This document shows, one piece after another, positions 1-12,475 of a stretch of DNA of 64,000 nucleotides. Position 1 is the first letter of the stretch. Each line of letters starts with the position of its first letter. The notes beneath the pieces are model-generated. The model made no database searches, was not told the origin of the DNA, and saw only the letters and a program-made list of their open reading frames with translations. Made by a program: the position numbers and the translations under genes. The stretch comes from Haberlea rhodopensis. Its lineage: Eukaryota; Streptophyta; Magnoliopsida; Lamiales; Gesneriaceae. The stretch covers positions 62,001 to 126,000 of the forward strand of contig CAJQUN010000451.1 of the NCBI GenBank assembly GCA_907163345.1, given 5' to 3'.

Positions 1-678
1 CATTTTAGGATTGTTGAATCCCAGGATAAATGAGGGATGGCCAGGACTCGGATTTGTTTAGTGTCAGATCGACACGTGTTTGGGAATGCAATTGTTTGTC
101 TTGCATGTCCCCTGTGGAACTTGAGACCTTGTAGAGTCTCGATAGTGTGTTTTGGACCAAAATGGGACTTCTTGGAACACATGGTTGTAGTCATCTGTAG
201 TGATGTGTTTTGGGTGGATTAATGACCGTGGTTTACCCGATCCGGGTTGCCAGGGGTACAACTACTCCTTTGGAGGAGATGAACGGGAAAGCGAAACCGG
301 ATTTTCCGGGAGTATACTGATTGTATACTAGTAGTTCCCATCATAACGATGTGTGTTAAGCATCGTGGGTGAGTGGTGGAGATCATGGAGAGATATCTAT
401 GTTAGAACCAATGGGGTTTTGATTGATTTGCAGTCATGATGGACTGACTTCCGGGACGATTCACATCGATGTATGTTGTTATCTTTCGGGTTTATATTGG
501 TTTGACGTTTGCTTTATTGTAGAGCTTGGTGCGAGATTGGTGTTCTCGCAGTCGATGATTCGATTCTAATGTGGTCTAGAATCGGGGTTGTGGCTTTACT
601 TTGTTTGTGTAGTCCTGGTGTTACGTAGAGTACGCCGGTGCAAATTTCGAGGATGAAATTTTATTAGTGGGGGATAAT
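1..678 (+). mobile_element. 3' end of internal region of a family-A non-autonomous LTR element
   Basis: This stretch aligns with the last part of the internal region of the complete family-A element (about 45648-46331). Shared landmarks are the segment about the rest of the gene-free text from position 20 to 230 and the run just before the LTR. It ends in a purine-rich polypurine tract around 665-677, directly followed by an LTR. Just upstream (about 640-660) it keeps a remnant resembling the 3' end of chromovirus pol (TTCGAGGATGAAAT), a motif also seen near 8910 in the chromovirus of this window. No intact reading frame is present. The 5' part lies outside the window. Confidence 0.75.
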
Positions 679-2404
679 TGTGATGTCCGGGGATTAATGT
701 TGTTAATCCTGGTGTGGTATTAATCCTTGATGGATTTTTAATTGTGGCAATTAGGAATTAATTACGGTTTTGCATCTCCCGAGGTTGTTAAATCGGGCAT
801 TTGGAACCGTTGGATCCAAAGGTTGTCATTGTATCCTCATTTTGGTGGAAAACCTTTGAATTGGGTTTTTAGTGGGACTTGGAGTCCGGGGTGCCTTATG
901 TTGGGGCCTGTATGGGGATTTGATGTTGGAGAGAGAGTTTTTGAAAACAGATGATTTTTAATGAATCATGATGTATTAGTGGAGGTATTGGTATTTTGGG
1001 GCATTTTTGCTATATATACCAGTTGGACTCGGGATTCCGTCATTCGGAATCCATTCCTCTCCTCTCCTCTCCCTCACGCCACTCTCTCACCCCAAACCCT
1101 TCCCTTTCCCTTTGATGGGCAAAATCGTTGGAGGCTCGTCCTAGGAGCCGGATTTCTCGAAGATAAGTTGCATATAATTCATCGGTCACGGGACCAAGGC
1201 AAGCTTTGGACTTGAACTACGGAATCATAAGGTACGTATAACGTACGAGCATAGCCCTTTGTTTTGTTAAATGCAATTATTGAGTGCATGACACAATGTA
1301 TTGCAATAAATGTATATGGAAATGCCTGATACATGGTTTTAGCAATAAACGGATATTAACGGATATTGAAATACATGGCTAATGGTAACTGCTACAAATG
1401 GATGTACATGCATTGGGAATTGCATGGTACCACTTTTGAGCGAGCAATGATTGGATGTGGTCGCCTTTGAGCGAACATCGGTTATGACGCCACTGCTGTT
1501 GAGCATGCGTGAGACTGAAATACCGCTATTGTAGAGCGAGCAATGAAATAGAACTATGGAACCATAAAAGAGATGTATGGAATATTTGTGATCATTGTAT
1601 AATGATTTGATATTATTGTTATAATGTCGGTATGTGGCAGTGAATTCGTTAATCAATGTAATGATTAACTGGCAATTGGGAATTTGATGGTTTCAGTTAT
1701 TTTGAGAACAGGGACAGTACAGGGGATCCCGGATGAGGATGATGGCATCCAGGGAGTATCTCTTATATTTCATAGCATTTACATTTTGTAAATTATGAAT
1801 TGTAATATTATGATTATTTGGATTGGTGGTATTGGTATGCTCACCCCATGTGGGGGCTGTCTCTGTTGGGGCAGGTGGTATAGGTGTAACAGCAGCTTTG
1901 GAGTTGAGCTCAGGCTGTTGATTGAATTACTTCCAGGATCGAGGTACCAGAGCTGATTGAATAAGTACACAGATCCAGTGTGGAGATCAAACTGTGCTTG
2001 GGAGGTGCTTCAGGGAATGAAGTATCAGTCATGGTATCTGGTAGACCATCCTTATACATTAGATACACGATCATTCATAGGGTGCTCTCATGTGAGTACA
2101 TTTTACGTGTATATGGGATGTATAAATGGGCAATAGTTTCCTCTCTTTCATTTATTGTCTGCATGCAATTATATGTGAAATTGCTAAATGAATTGAGAGC
2201 ATGTTAGTGTATTATAAGGGTGCATACCATGTAAGTGAACTTGGTTGGGGGATTTGAATATTATGTGGATCAAGTGCAAGAAATTTTCTGAGTCATATGG
2301 CGTCCCACTTGTATATGGCTTTTCCCCTATGGTAATACGATTGTATGCACTAATTGCATGGGTTAATACACTAATCACGAGTTAAGGGCACGGGGGTCCT
2401 TACA
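679..2404 (+). repeat. Family-A 3' LTR, short form
   Basis: It starts TGTGATGTCC and ends CCTTACA, so it has TG...CA termini. It is preceded by a polypurine tract and matches the LTRs at 40002, 46332 and (reversed) 53490. A TATA box lies at about 1010-1018. At about 1434-1555 it carries the degenerate GAGCGA/CCGCT repeat seen in its relatives. Compared with the 40002 copy it lacks a ~770-bp GT...AG-bounded segment (junction near 1167-1171). Its right end abuts hAT sequence, so the element probably inserted into that transposon. Confidence 0.85.
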
Positions 2405-4836
2405 CAAGCACAAGCAACAAAGCCAATACTCCTCCTAGCAAATATTTGGTAACTTTTATATTTGTTGCATTAGATAATTGTAGTATATATACATAATGGT
2501 CGATTCATCTTATAATGTGAATTATTATGATGAAATCGATAAATTTCAAGAAAATGAAGAAGGCACGCCAAATATTCAATCATCAAGTAGAAGAACTTCA
2601 AAAAAAAGAACTAGTAATGTATGACAACTATTCGATGTAGAAAATGTTGAGGGAAAGGGATCAAGGGCATTTTGTAAAAAATGTAAAAAAGATTATGCAT
2701 ATGCTTCTTCTGGTGCTACAATTCATTTACTAAGACACATGTCTAAACATGAAAGAGAACCAACTGATGGTAACCAAACTACTCATTCACAATTCGGTAC
2801 TGGTAGTAGTTGTTCAAGTTTATGTATTTTCCCTTATAACGTTGAAAGAGATATGAGAGAATTAGCTAAATACATCGTATGGGCGGAGAAACCTTTTTCA
2901 ATGGGGGCGGATGCGAAATTTACTAATTATATTCATTTAGGTTTGCAACCTCAACATAAACGATTTTCAAGGAATACTATTAAATCGGATGCATTCACAA
3001 TTTTTAATGAATATAAAGCAAATTTAATTACGTATTTAGGTAATCTTTCATCGAAAGTAGGACTAACAAGTGATATTTGGACAACTTATCTTGGCAATGC
3101 ATCATATCTCCGTGTTATAGGACATTGGATTGACGATAACTGGGTGTTACATAAAAAAAAATTAGCTTTCACAAAAATTGATTGGCCTCATACGGGTGGA
3201 GTTATTTCTAATGTCATTATGCAAGTAACTAATGAATATAAATTAATAATAAAATCTTATGTATTTCATTTGATAATGCAACTAATAATACTCCTACAAT
3301 TACTATACTAAAAACTTATTTGAAACCAATTTTAAATGGTGATCTTTTTCATATTCGTTGTGCATGTCATATTTTAAATTTGCGTGTGCAAGATGGATTG
3401 AAACCACTTGAGCTTCATTTAGAAAAAAATAAAGACTACTCTTAAATTTCTTAATGATTCAGTTGCTAGAAAAAAGACTTCAAAAGTTTATGTATTTCTC
3501 GTTGTATGAATTATAAAGATTTTCCTTATGATGTTCCTAATAGGTGGAATTCCACATATTTAATGTTGCAAGCATGTTTACCTTATAGAAATGTGATCAC
3601 TTTATTTTTTAATGAAATGATGGACGAACATTTTCATATTGAAGAAACTGATTGGGAAATTGCTTCTAATATTTGTAATTCTTTAGAACCTTTTTATGAT
3701 GCTACCAGTTTATTTTCGGGCTGTTATTATCCAAATTCTTCGATCTTTTTGAATAAAATTTATGAAATTAGGGAATATTTTGCATTACATAGACCTGATC
3801 CGTTTTTTACAGGTATTGTTGAACCAGTGGAGTATAAATTTAAACAATACTGGAAAACTATTCCTATGTTGAATTGCTTGGCATCAATTCTGGATCCTAT
3901 ATTAAAATTATATAGTGTAAAAATTATAATAGAATCTTATTACACCAACATGGCTTATGAAAATGTTAATATTAATCAAGAGAAAGAGCGCATTAATAAA
4001 TGTTTGTTTGCTTTGTTTTTTTTATATGATTCGTTACATAATTCTAGAGCAATTCTAGTAAGAGAAAGTGGTATAGTGGTGTTAGTAGTAGTAAGGGTTC
4101 TGTGTGGATAATGTTAAGAAGAATACAAGACACTACTTTCGCTTCTTCTAGTTCTAGTTCTAATATATCTTCATTTACTGAGCTTCAGTTATATCTAAAC
4201 CAAGTCATAAATTTCAGTGAAAAGAATTAGAAACTTTTGATGTTTTGCCATGGTGGAAAGATAATGCTAGATTTTGGACATTACTTTCCATAATGTCACG
4301 TGATCTACTAACTCCCCCGATATCCACAGTTCCATCGGAGTCTTGTTTTAGTGCAGGTGGAAGAGTCATTGATGAAAAAGAAGTAGAATGAAACCAAACA
4401 CTGTGGAGATGTGTATTCTTTTAAAGGATTGGTTGGATGCTGATAGCCGCTTACAAGGTTTGGAACGACATGATGTTTCTTCGGATGAAAATGAAAAAAA
4501 CTAGCTTATTTTTTTAAACTCTTTTGTAATTTATTATTTTGTTTTGTTCAATTTAATTTGTAGTTTTTCAATTTATAGTCAATAAAATTTTATTTTAAAA
4601 GTATATTATGCCAATCTATATTTTTATAATATTTATATAATTAAAATTAAACAAAAAAAATTTAAAGAACGAAAAAAAATATGATTTGGGTCGTGCCGGC
4701 CAGGAAAAATTCGTGACGGGCCGTGCCTGGAACGGCCCGTCTCTGTATCGGGCCGTGCCGACCCGGCACGGAACAGTGTCGGGCGGCACGGATTTGCGGG
4801 CCGTGCCGGGCCGGCACGACCCGGTTGACATCTGTA
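2405..4836 (+). mobile_element. hAT-superfamily DNA transposon, left end truncated
   Basis: The element holds a decayed hAT transposase followed by GC-rich subterminal sequence (4680-4830) with repeated GGCACGG/CCGTGCC motifs, typical of plant hAT ends. The right terminal inverted repeat is probably the complement of 4820-4834, reading CAGATGTCAACCGGG inward. A matching left end is not visible because the family-A LTR ends exactly where hAT-related sequence begins. The 8-bp target duplication therefore cannot be checked inside the window. Confidence 0.7.
2496..4500 (+). pseudogene. hAT transposase pseudogene (BED finger, RNase H-like core, dimerization domain)
   Basis: The start codon at 2496 opens a frame with one in-frame TGA near 2619, at a probable ancestral Trp codon. 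A BED-type zinc finger follows (CKKC ... HLLRH, about 2670-2745). The same frame runs on to 3311 and includes the SDIWT motif of the hAT catalytic core. Further pieces are 3506-4111 (RWNSTY motif and helical insertion region) and about 4225-4460 (C-terminal dimerization region with WWKDN and PSESCFSAGGR motifs). These pieces are in different frames, separated by stops and indels. In life it would be a cut-and-paste transposase; this copy cannot encode one. Confidence 0.88.
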
Positions 4837-5098
4837 CTTTAATGGTTCACTAAGCGTATACGATTTAAGAACATCGGAGACAAATTTGCAAAGATCTAAG
4901 GTTGTCAATGAAAAAAAGAACGAGTTCAAAAGATTATCAGAAATAATTTGACGAAATACAAATGATTTCATTGATCGAAATGCTTGTTATCGATCTTTTT
5001 GAAAAACAATTTTGGAAATGGATTTCTAATATCTTAATGAATTCTATGTGATTAATCTATTCTCGTTCCCAAAAATATTACGAATTGCCATAATCTAT

Positions 5099-6513
5099 TG
5101 ATAAGTGTCATTTTTACACTTATTTGCTGTGATTTTGTATTGATTTTTGTATTGATTTCTGGACGATTTTACGCTTTTTGATATATATATTTGTTGATTT
5201 CAGGAATCTTGGTGAAAGTGCGTAAAAGTGGAGGAAAAGAGCTCAAATGATGGAAAAAGGACCAAACCAAGTCAACAAAGAACAAGAGTCGAAATTCAAA
5301 GCCATGATCGATCGAGTGGCTTCGCTCGATCGATCGGGCATGGCAGGCTTTTTTTACCAACAAAATTAAACATTGTTCAATCGATCGCCAGGACCTGCTT
5401 GATCGATTGGCGAATTTAGAAAAATTGAGAGACGAGATTGAAGAGCTCGCGATCGATCAGCCACTTTGCTTGGCCGATCGCCCGACGAAGTTTTCAGAAA
5501 AAAAAATTTCCTTTTTGAGTTTGGTCCAACAATGACACTTCCATACAATTCCTCCACTATATAAGATGCTTACCACATGAAAATCAGAACTTTGGCACTC
5601 TTAATTCAGACCTAGAAGCAGTCTCCTCCATCAAAAATCCACACAAAAACAACAAAAGCCATTGAAGAGCGAGCAACGCTGAGACGGAACTACGAAGCAA
5701 CGCACGGAGTGACGTCCTCGTTTATTCATATTTCTAGACTTATTTACTTTTTATTCTCAGATGCATTATTATTTGATGATGATTGTTGGCTAGCTTGTTT
5801 ATCAAGACTAGGTGATCCCGTGTTTGAGCCCATGATTTGAATATTAGTTTTTTATTCAGTTTTTACAATCTTTGAGCATAATTTGCATTTTTAATACTTG
5901 CAAGAGATTAGCTACCTTTTGTTTGAATTTTGTAATTGTAGTTGACTTGACCATACGATTTTATGATACGACATAGTAAATTAAGCCGTGAGTTTTAGGC
6001 TGAGACAGACCAAGTAAAATCTAGCACACTTGTGATAGCTATAGATTTACCAAAATCGAAGGCTAGTAGTTTTTACAAACCGCTTTTTGGTCTTGATTGT
6101 TCAATAGGGACACGCGGGTGATTTATTGTATATTAATACTAAACTTGTTATAGCTTGACTATAGTATAACAAATGCAATAGGAAAACTCATTACCTTAGA
6201 ATGTAGGATTTTGAATCTTAATTAATAGGAAAATTGTGGGGGATTACATGGGTGAACCGACGTCTTGATAATTGTTTTTATCATATTCTCCATTATCCAT
6301 CGTTGCTTTGGTTAATTATTGTATTTTAGTCAATAATAATCACTCAATAATAGTAGGCTAAATATAATTAATCTAATTGAAAGTTGTACTTATTTTCTAG
6401 TACTCGTGGGTTCGACACTCATACTTTTCATCTACTATACTAAACTTGACATCGTGCACTTGCAGTTATAATCACACTACTTTGAATTTTACTGTTTAAA
6501 TAAATCACGATCA
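5099..6513 (+). repeat. Athila-like 5' LTR
   Basis: It starts TGATAAGTGTC and ends at CA (6513). It matches the sequence at 19970-21045, where the conserved inverted motif TAAGTGT...ACACTTA recurs at the left edge. A cluster of CGATCGATCG-like palindromes lies at about 5308-5480. A degenerate primer-binding site follows the right end. Comparison with the 3' copy shows considerable divergence, so this is an old insertion. Confidence 0.82.
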
Positions 6514-6515
6514 AG

Positions 6516-6530
6516 TGGCGACATTGACTA
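6516..6530 (+). other. Degenerate primer-binding site of the Athila-like element
   Basis: TGGCGACATTGAC, two bases after the LTR end, resembles the tRNA-Asp-type primer site used by Athila elements. Several positions differ, mostly as C-to-T or G-to-A changes. The assignment rests on position plus partial similarity. Confidence 0.45.
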
Positions 6531-6679
6531 GTTTAAGTAATGTCATAAGAGATTAGTTAACTGTAATTTAACCATTTCTACTTCTTTTTTTACTGTTCTA
6601 CTATTTTACTACTACTGTTTCTTCATTGGTTTGACTTTTGCAGGTAGTTGTCTTCATGGTGCAAGCTGCGGAGCGCAAC

Positions 6680-8886
6680 TGTGACGGCCCGCCCAGACGG
6701 GTCGCCCGCCGTATTCAATTGCTTGAATACAAGGCTACACTCAATTTAAAACTTAATATCACTTTGAACTTTATGTTTAGCGGAAACGTATTAATTCTTA
6801 TCGGATGTTTAACTTAGTAATTTTTACCCGTGACTTTTAACTTAGAAAAATTTGGGCAGAGTCTCCTCTTAAAAATTGTACCCTGTGATCTACCAGATCA
6901 CTACAACCACAATACCAAAATCAAAACAATAATTTAACTAAACCCAAATAAGTCTCAATATCCAAAAACAACTAAAATCAAATTAAAGTACTCCATGTCC
7001 TCAAAATAAAACATAACCTCCAACATAATTAACTTTCATTGCATAACTAAATACCCTCTGCATCATCTAAGTCTTCAACTCCATCTGTAATATGTCACAT
7101 TACAGGTAAAGGTAAGTTGCAGCATTTTATAGTAAGCATTATAAACATTTGATAAAAGGTCAAAAACATCATTTTTCATAATGTGACGAAAAATAATATA
7201 CTTTCATATCCAAAATAACTTTCACACATATACGGTTTAACCCGAGCAGTCAACGGAACTAAATTTCACAAAACGGAATCATAACGGAAATAACTGCACA
7301 GATAACCAACTAAACGTAACAGAAACGAATAACCATATCATATAATGTCTTATCATTATAGAATTAATCATTAAACATAGCCATGCTGTAATGAAACAAA
7401 TGCATACTCAAATACGGATGTGACACAATGATATCATTCCAGACTATACCCGCTGGAAGGGTATCGACAGATATTATACCCCCTCTGTCTTCGGGCAAAA
7501 CGAAATGCGTTTCTTTATTCTCGTCGCCAACGAGCCGAAAGTATGCGCGTTTTTATCCTCGTCGCAATGCGAGCCACAACGAAACGAAAATATCCACAGT
7601 TCACAAACCTCAAATTGTATTCACCGAATCAAGACAAACATGGCCTTTCAAAATAGTTTTTTTACACACAATAAAATGTTATTCAAAATTCTATTTTCCA
7701 ACAAAATACATTTCTTATCAAAAATCATCTTTCAAAATAATTCTTGCATGCTTACTATTCGAAAATCATTTCAAAATAAACCATACGAAATACTTAAAAT
7801 AATTTGCGGAAAATTGCAACTCCCTTTACGTACCTCAAAGCTTTCTATCAACGTTCAAGCTACAAACCTTCCCAAAATCTCCAAGATATCAAGGATTTCC
7901 TAATATCCATTTCAACATTATCAAAACCATATTCGTTTAACTTAGTTCTAACACAACCTAACAAAATCCTAACTCTTGTATTATTCAACACCATTTTCGA
8001 AAATTACCATATCAAATCCTCAAATTACATCCTAACTCTTTGAAATCCAGTAACATTTCGGAAATACAAATCTCAGTTCTTAAAAATTCCAAAATACATT
8101 TTCGAACATAAACAACATCAATTCTTCAACTAAACAGTATACCACTTTCAATTTCAGTAACATATTTTTCAAAAAAAATTACACTTCTCAGTTCTTTGAC
8201 ATCCAGTACACCTTCGAACCAATTCCAGAAAATTTTCAAAATTCAACCCACTAAAATTCTTCAAACTAAATTCTTAAAATGATGTTCTTAAGCTAATATA
8301 CTTCCCATTAATCCAACTTTACTACCCTAACCATTTCAAAAATCGAAAACAGAAAACAAAAAAATCGAACTTCATAAATCAAATTCACATTTCGAAATTC
8401 ATACCAGTTTTCTACGTTTTCTGCCCCAAATCCGAGTTCCTCTCCGATGTACGCTACAACTCCGAATTTCCGAAGCTTAAATCGAAAATTTAGAAAATCT
8501 GAACATTTTATTTTCTGAAGTTGGAGCCGACGAAATTTCTTCGGATTTACCATGGTTCTTGTGGGTAGAAAATTAAATAGCTTATCAGTTACCATGGTGA
8601 GGAAGTGAAGGGACGAGGAAGACGATCGGTTGAGGAGAAGATGAAGGAGGCGAAGTGATGGAAACTGAAGCGAAGGAATGGAGGCTGAGTGGAAGAGACG
8701 AAATGAGATTGAGGAGAAAATGAGATTGTGTTCGGCTTTTACACGAATTTTTATTTAGTTATTTATTTTTTTTTTATTTTTTTTTAAATGATAATATTAT
8801 TATTATTACTACTATTATTTTTATTATTTACAAACTTTTCTAAAAAAAATCGGGTCAATAATTTTCTTTAAAATTGAACCATTACA
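6680..8886 (-). repeat. Chromovirus 3' LTR
   Basis: This is the left-hand copy and lies downstream of pol on the minus strand. It is nearly identical to 12476-14679; the visible differences are homopolymer length changes and about four substitutions. A short polypurine tract lies just upstream on the minus strand (8887-8900). Small open frames inside it recur in the other LTR and are not treated as genes. Confidence 0.95.
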
Positions 8887-8899
8887 ATCTCCATACATT

Positions 8900-10690
8900 C
8901 TAAAAAGTTTCGTCCTCGAAACTTGCATTGCATTTTACATCTGGATATTTAGCATATAGTTCTTCTTCTTTTTCCCATGTTGCTTCATCAGGTGAATGAT
9001 TACTCCACTGAACCTTAACAAAAGGAATTGTCATAGTTCGTAGAATTCTCTCTTCACGGTCAAGTATCTTGATAGGATATTCTGAATATGTACACTCCTT
9101 GGATACCTCAATCTCTGTTGCCTTAAGCACATGACTTTCATCTGGAACATACTTCCTGAGCATCGAGACGTGAAATACATTATGTACTCGATCTAGTTCC
9201 GGAGGTAGAGCAAGTCGATAAGCCAAGGTTCCGATTCTTTCCAGAATTTCATATGGTCCTATGAATCTTGGACTTAACTTCCCATGCTTGCCAAATCTCA
9301 TTACTCCTCTGAATGGTGATACTTTCAAGTATACCTTATCCCCTTGATGAAATTCTAAATCTCGTCTGCGAACATCAGCCCAACTTTTCTGTCGACTCTG
9401 AGCTGTAAGTAATCTCTGTTTGATGATGGAAACATTTTCATTTGTGAGTTTGATCAACTCTGGTCCTTCCAGTACCTTCTCGCCAACATCAAACCAACAC
9501 TGTGGTGTTCGACATTTCCTCCCATACAAAGCTTCGAATGGTGCCATTTGAATACTGGATTGATAACTGTTATTGTACACAAACTCTGCCAGTTTCAGAT
9601 GACGATCCCATTGTCCTTGAAAATCCAAAATACATGTTCTAAGTAAATCCTCGAGGATCTGAATCGTTCTCTCAGACTGTCCGTCTGTCTGTGGATGGAA
9701 AGTTGTACTGTATTTCAAATTCGTGCCCAACACAGATTGTAAACTCTTCCAAAATTGTGATGTGAATCGAGCATCTCGATCAGATATGATACTGACTGGT
9801 ATCCCATGCAAACACACCACTTGATCAATGTAAAGCCTTGCTAAATCATTCATTGATGTAGTCTTCTTCATCGGTATAAAGTGAGCACACTTAGTAAGCC
9901 GATCAACAATAACCCAAACTAAATCCTTTTGTGTCGTAGTTTTGGGCAATCCGGTCACAAAGTCCCTAGTAATATGCTCCCATTTCCAGTTTGGTATATC
10001 CAAGTTTCTCAGTGTCCCTGCTGGCTTTTGTCTTCCAACTTTCACTTGTTGACACACTAAACACTTGGACACAAACTTCACAACATCTTGCTTCATTCCT
10101 GGCCACCAAAATAATTGCTTCATATCTTGATACATTTTATTCTGTCCTGGATGCATGGCCAATATTTTCTGATGTGAATCTTGTAAGACTTCGCCCCTGA
10201 GTGTTGATACAGCTGGAACGAATAGTCTATCATTGAATCTCAAAGTCCCATCTTCATGTATTCTAAAACTTTCTTGGTTTGATTGAGCTCTTTGTAAGAA
10301 AGTCTGCCACATAGGATCCTTTGATTGTGCTTCCTTAATCCTGAGAATAAGATCAGGTTGCACCATGAGATTACACAATATCGTTGCCCCGTTTTGGTCG
10401 TCTCTTGATTCAACAGTCAGATTTAACTTTGACATCTCGTCAATGAGTTTCTGTTGCGTAGTCAATAGCATTGATCCATAATTCTTCCTGCTTAATGCAT
10501 CTGCTACCGCATTACTCTTTCCAGGATGATAGTGCAATTTCACATCATAGTCCTTGATCAGTTCTAACCATCTTCTCTGTCTCATATTCAACTCCTTTTG
10601 AGTAAAAATATACTTTAAGCTCTTGTGATCAGTGTAGATATCACATGTGGTTCCGTACAAATAGTGTCGCCATAATTTCAGTGCAAACAA
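8900..10690 (-). CDS. Chromovirus RNase H tail, integrase and chromodomain (intact 596-codon stretch)
   Basis: This is the longest open frame in the window. It begins inside RNase H (YTDHKSL, acidic residue at 21) because a frameshift near 10685 separates it from the upstream half. An H2C2 zinc-binding region follows (H173, H180, C210, C213). The DDE integrase core has D243, D304 (SDRDARF) and E340 (GQSER). A GPY/F-type region lies at about 475-510. A C-terminal chromodomain at about 535-585 (YPIKILD ... VKVQWSNHSPDEATWE) is the feature that directs chromovirus integration into particular chromatin. The integrase part itself looks intact; the full polyprotein is not. Confidence 0.93.
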   Translation of the reverse strand: MFALKLWRHYLYGTTCDIYTDHKSLKYIFTQKELNMRQRRWLELIKDYDVKLHYHPGKSNAVADALSRKNYGSMLLTTQQKLIDEMSKLNLTVESRDDQNGATILCNLMVQPDLILRIKEAQSKDPMWQTFLQRAQSNQESFRIHEDGTLRFNDRLFVPAVSTLRGEVLQDSHQKILAMHPGQNKMYQDMKQLFWWPGMKQDVVKFVSKCLVCQQVKVGRQKPAGTLRNLDIPNWKWEHITRDFVTGLPKTTTQKDLVWVIVDRLTKCAHFIPMKKTTSMNDLARLYIDQVVCLHGIPVSIISDRDARFTSQFWKSLQSVLGTNLKYSTTFHPQTDGQSERTIQILEDLLRTCILDFQGQWDRHLKLAEFVYNNSYQSSIQMAPFEALYGRKCRTPQCWFDVGEKVLEGPELIKLTNENVSIIKQRLLTAQSRQKSWADVRRRDLEFHQGDKVYLKVSPFRGVMRFGKHGKLSPRFIGPYEILERIGTLAYRLALPPELDRVHNVFHVSMLRKYVPDESHVLKATEIEVSKECTYSEYPIKILDREERILRTMTIPFVKVQWSNHSPDEATWEKEEELYAKYPDVKCNASFEDETF

Positions 10691-10935
10691 CCGCTGTCAA
10701 TTCCAGATCATGAGTGGGGTACCTTATTTCGTGTTCTTTCAACTGTCGTGAAGCATATGCAATCACCTTTCCATTTTGCATAAGCACACAACCTAACCCT
10801 TCTTTTGATGCATCACTGTAGATACAAAATCCTTCATGTCCGTCAGGCAATGTAAGAATAGGTGCCGTCACAAGTAGATCTTTCAGTTTCTCAAAACTTG
10901 CCTGACATTTAGAATCCCATTCAAACTTACTCCCT
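10641..10935 (-). pseudogene. Chromovirus RNase H, N-terminal half (frameshifted)
   Basis: The frame encodes the start of RNase H, with the first catalytic Asp in IYSDASKEGLG and the YASRQLK motif. It then goes out of frame near 10685 into the integrase frame. Another single-base shift near 10935 separates it from the RT thumb. Together these shifts prevent synthesis of a continuous pol protein. Confidence 0.88.
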
Positions 10936-11020
10936 TTCTAGTTAACTTGGTAAAGGGTAATGCAACTCGAGAAAATCCTTCCACAAATTTTCGGTAGTAT
11001 CCAGCCAATCCCAGAAAACT

Positions 11021-11692
11021 TCAAATTTCTGTTACTGATGTCGGAACTTTCCAATTGGTAATGGCTTGAATCTTTGCTGAGTCTACTCGGATTCCTTGAG
11101 TATCAATGATGTGTCCAAGAAATGATACAAAATCCAACCAAAAATCACATTTCTCGAACTTTGCGAATAATTGATGTTGTCGTAGTCTCTCCAATGTCAT
11201 CTTCAAATGTTCTTCATGTTCTTCCTTTGATTTGGAATAAATCAATATATCATCAATGAATACTATGATGAATATGTCGAGCCATTCTCGGAACACGTGA
11301 TTCATTAATGCCATAAATGCTGCAGGTGCATTCGTAAGTCCGAAAGGCATCACCAGAAATTCATAATGTCCGTATCTGGTTCGAAATGCGGTTTTGTGAA
11401 TATCCTGCTCTTTGATTCTGAGTTGATGATACCCAGATCTTAAATCAATCTTCGAGAATATTTGTGCACCTTGTAATTGATCGAACAAATCGTCAATCCT
11501 TGGTAGCGGATATTTATTCTTCACAATGATTCGATTCAACTCCCTGTAATCAATGCACATTCTCATGCTGCCGTCCTTTTTCTTTACAAACAGTACCGGT
11601 GCTCCCCAAGGTGACACACTAGGTTTTATGAAACCTTTATCTTGTAGTTCCTTCAATTGTCCTTTCAATTCTTTTAGCTCTGCTGGTGCCAT
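11021..11692 (-). pseudogene. Chromovirus reverse transcriptase (fingers and palm)
   Basis: This frame carries the Ty3/gypsy RT blocks. They are the KKKDGSMRMCIDYRELN region (36-53), KIDLRSGYHQ with catalytic D83, MPFGLTNAPA (115-124) and VFIDD with catalytic D147/D148 (a FIDD variant of YIDD). It shares a frame with the protease upstream, broken by a TGA at 11756-11758. A second TGA ends it at 11021. Both TGA codons look like CGA-to-TGA changes, as expected from methylated-cytosine deamination. Confidence 0.92.
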
Positions 11693-11755
11693 CCTGTAAG
11701 GTGCTTTGGATATCGGTTCTGATCCCGGAATAATATCAATAGAAAATTCTGTGCT

Positions 11756-12223
11756 TCAAATTGGTGGCAGTCCTGGCAAATCCTCTGGGAAAACATCTGA
11801 GAATTCTTTCACCGTGCAAATCTTATTTATTTTTGCTTCCACTTCAGAGACATTGCCACAAAATCGTTCATGCAAGCTCACGCCTTCATAACAGATCTCT
11901 TTACCCGAATTCGTTTGTAGGGTTATGATATTTTGGTAATAGTCAATGCAAGCCTTTGCACTACTCAACCAATCCATTCCAAGAATTATGTCAAATTCTT
12001 TCATGTTGATGATGAGCAGGTTGGCTTTGAATTCTTCGCTTTCCACAATCAATGTTACATTATTGCATACATATTTAATTGTAACTGTCTTTCCTAACGG
12101 ACTCAATACTTGCATTAAATGTAATAGTGGACTGAAGTGCAAATCAGGTTTCTCCACACAAGATTCAGAGATAAAGGAATTTGAGGCGCCAGAATCAAAT
12201 AACACGTAAACATCTTGATTCAA
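11756..12223 (-). pseudogene. Chromovirus aspartic protease, directly fused to the leader by gag loss
   Basis: The retropepsin motif LFDSGAS (Asp 10 of this frame) is followed by the ILGMDWL flap-region motif near residue 78. The protease starts only about 240 bases from the primer-binding site, so there is no room for gag. Just upstream (12195-12265) an ATG opens a short basic peptide beginning MARGRTSSNRG, possibly the first codons of gag. It runs into the protease region in another frame. Confidence 0.88.
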
Positions 12224-12460
12224 GAATAAATTTACCTCGATTGCTACTGGTTCTTCCTCTAGCCATTTGAAATCTTAAAACGAAAGTGAAATTTATCGTA
12301 AGATTCGTAAACAAAGAAGATAGATAGTCAAACCTAAATAACTTCATTCTTAAGTCCAAAAGTCTAATCCCAAACATATAACAAAGATCTAATCCAAACA
12401 AATAACAAATGTCTAATCCAAACTTATAAACTAAGGCTAAATCCCAAACATATAAACTAA

Positions 12461-12473
12461 GGCTCTGATACCA
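12461..12473 (-). other. Chromovirus primer-binding site (tRNA-iMet)
   Basis: On the minus strand the sequence reads TGGTATCAGAGCC, the standard initiator-methionine tRNA primer site. It lies two bases from the 5' LTR and fixes both element orientation and LTR boundary. Confidence 0.95.
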
Positions 12474-12475
12474 AC

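Noticed and set aside
7428..8595. Several ORFs duplicated at 13224-14388
   Set aside because: They lie in the two LTRs of the chromovirus and have no domain; they are LTR sequence, not genes.
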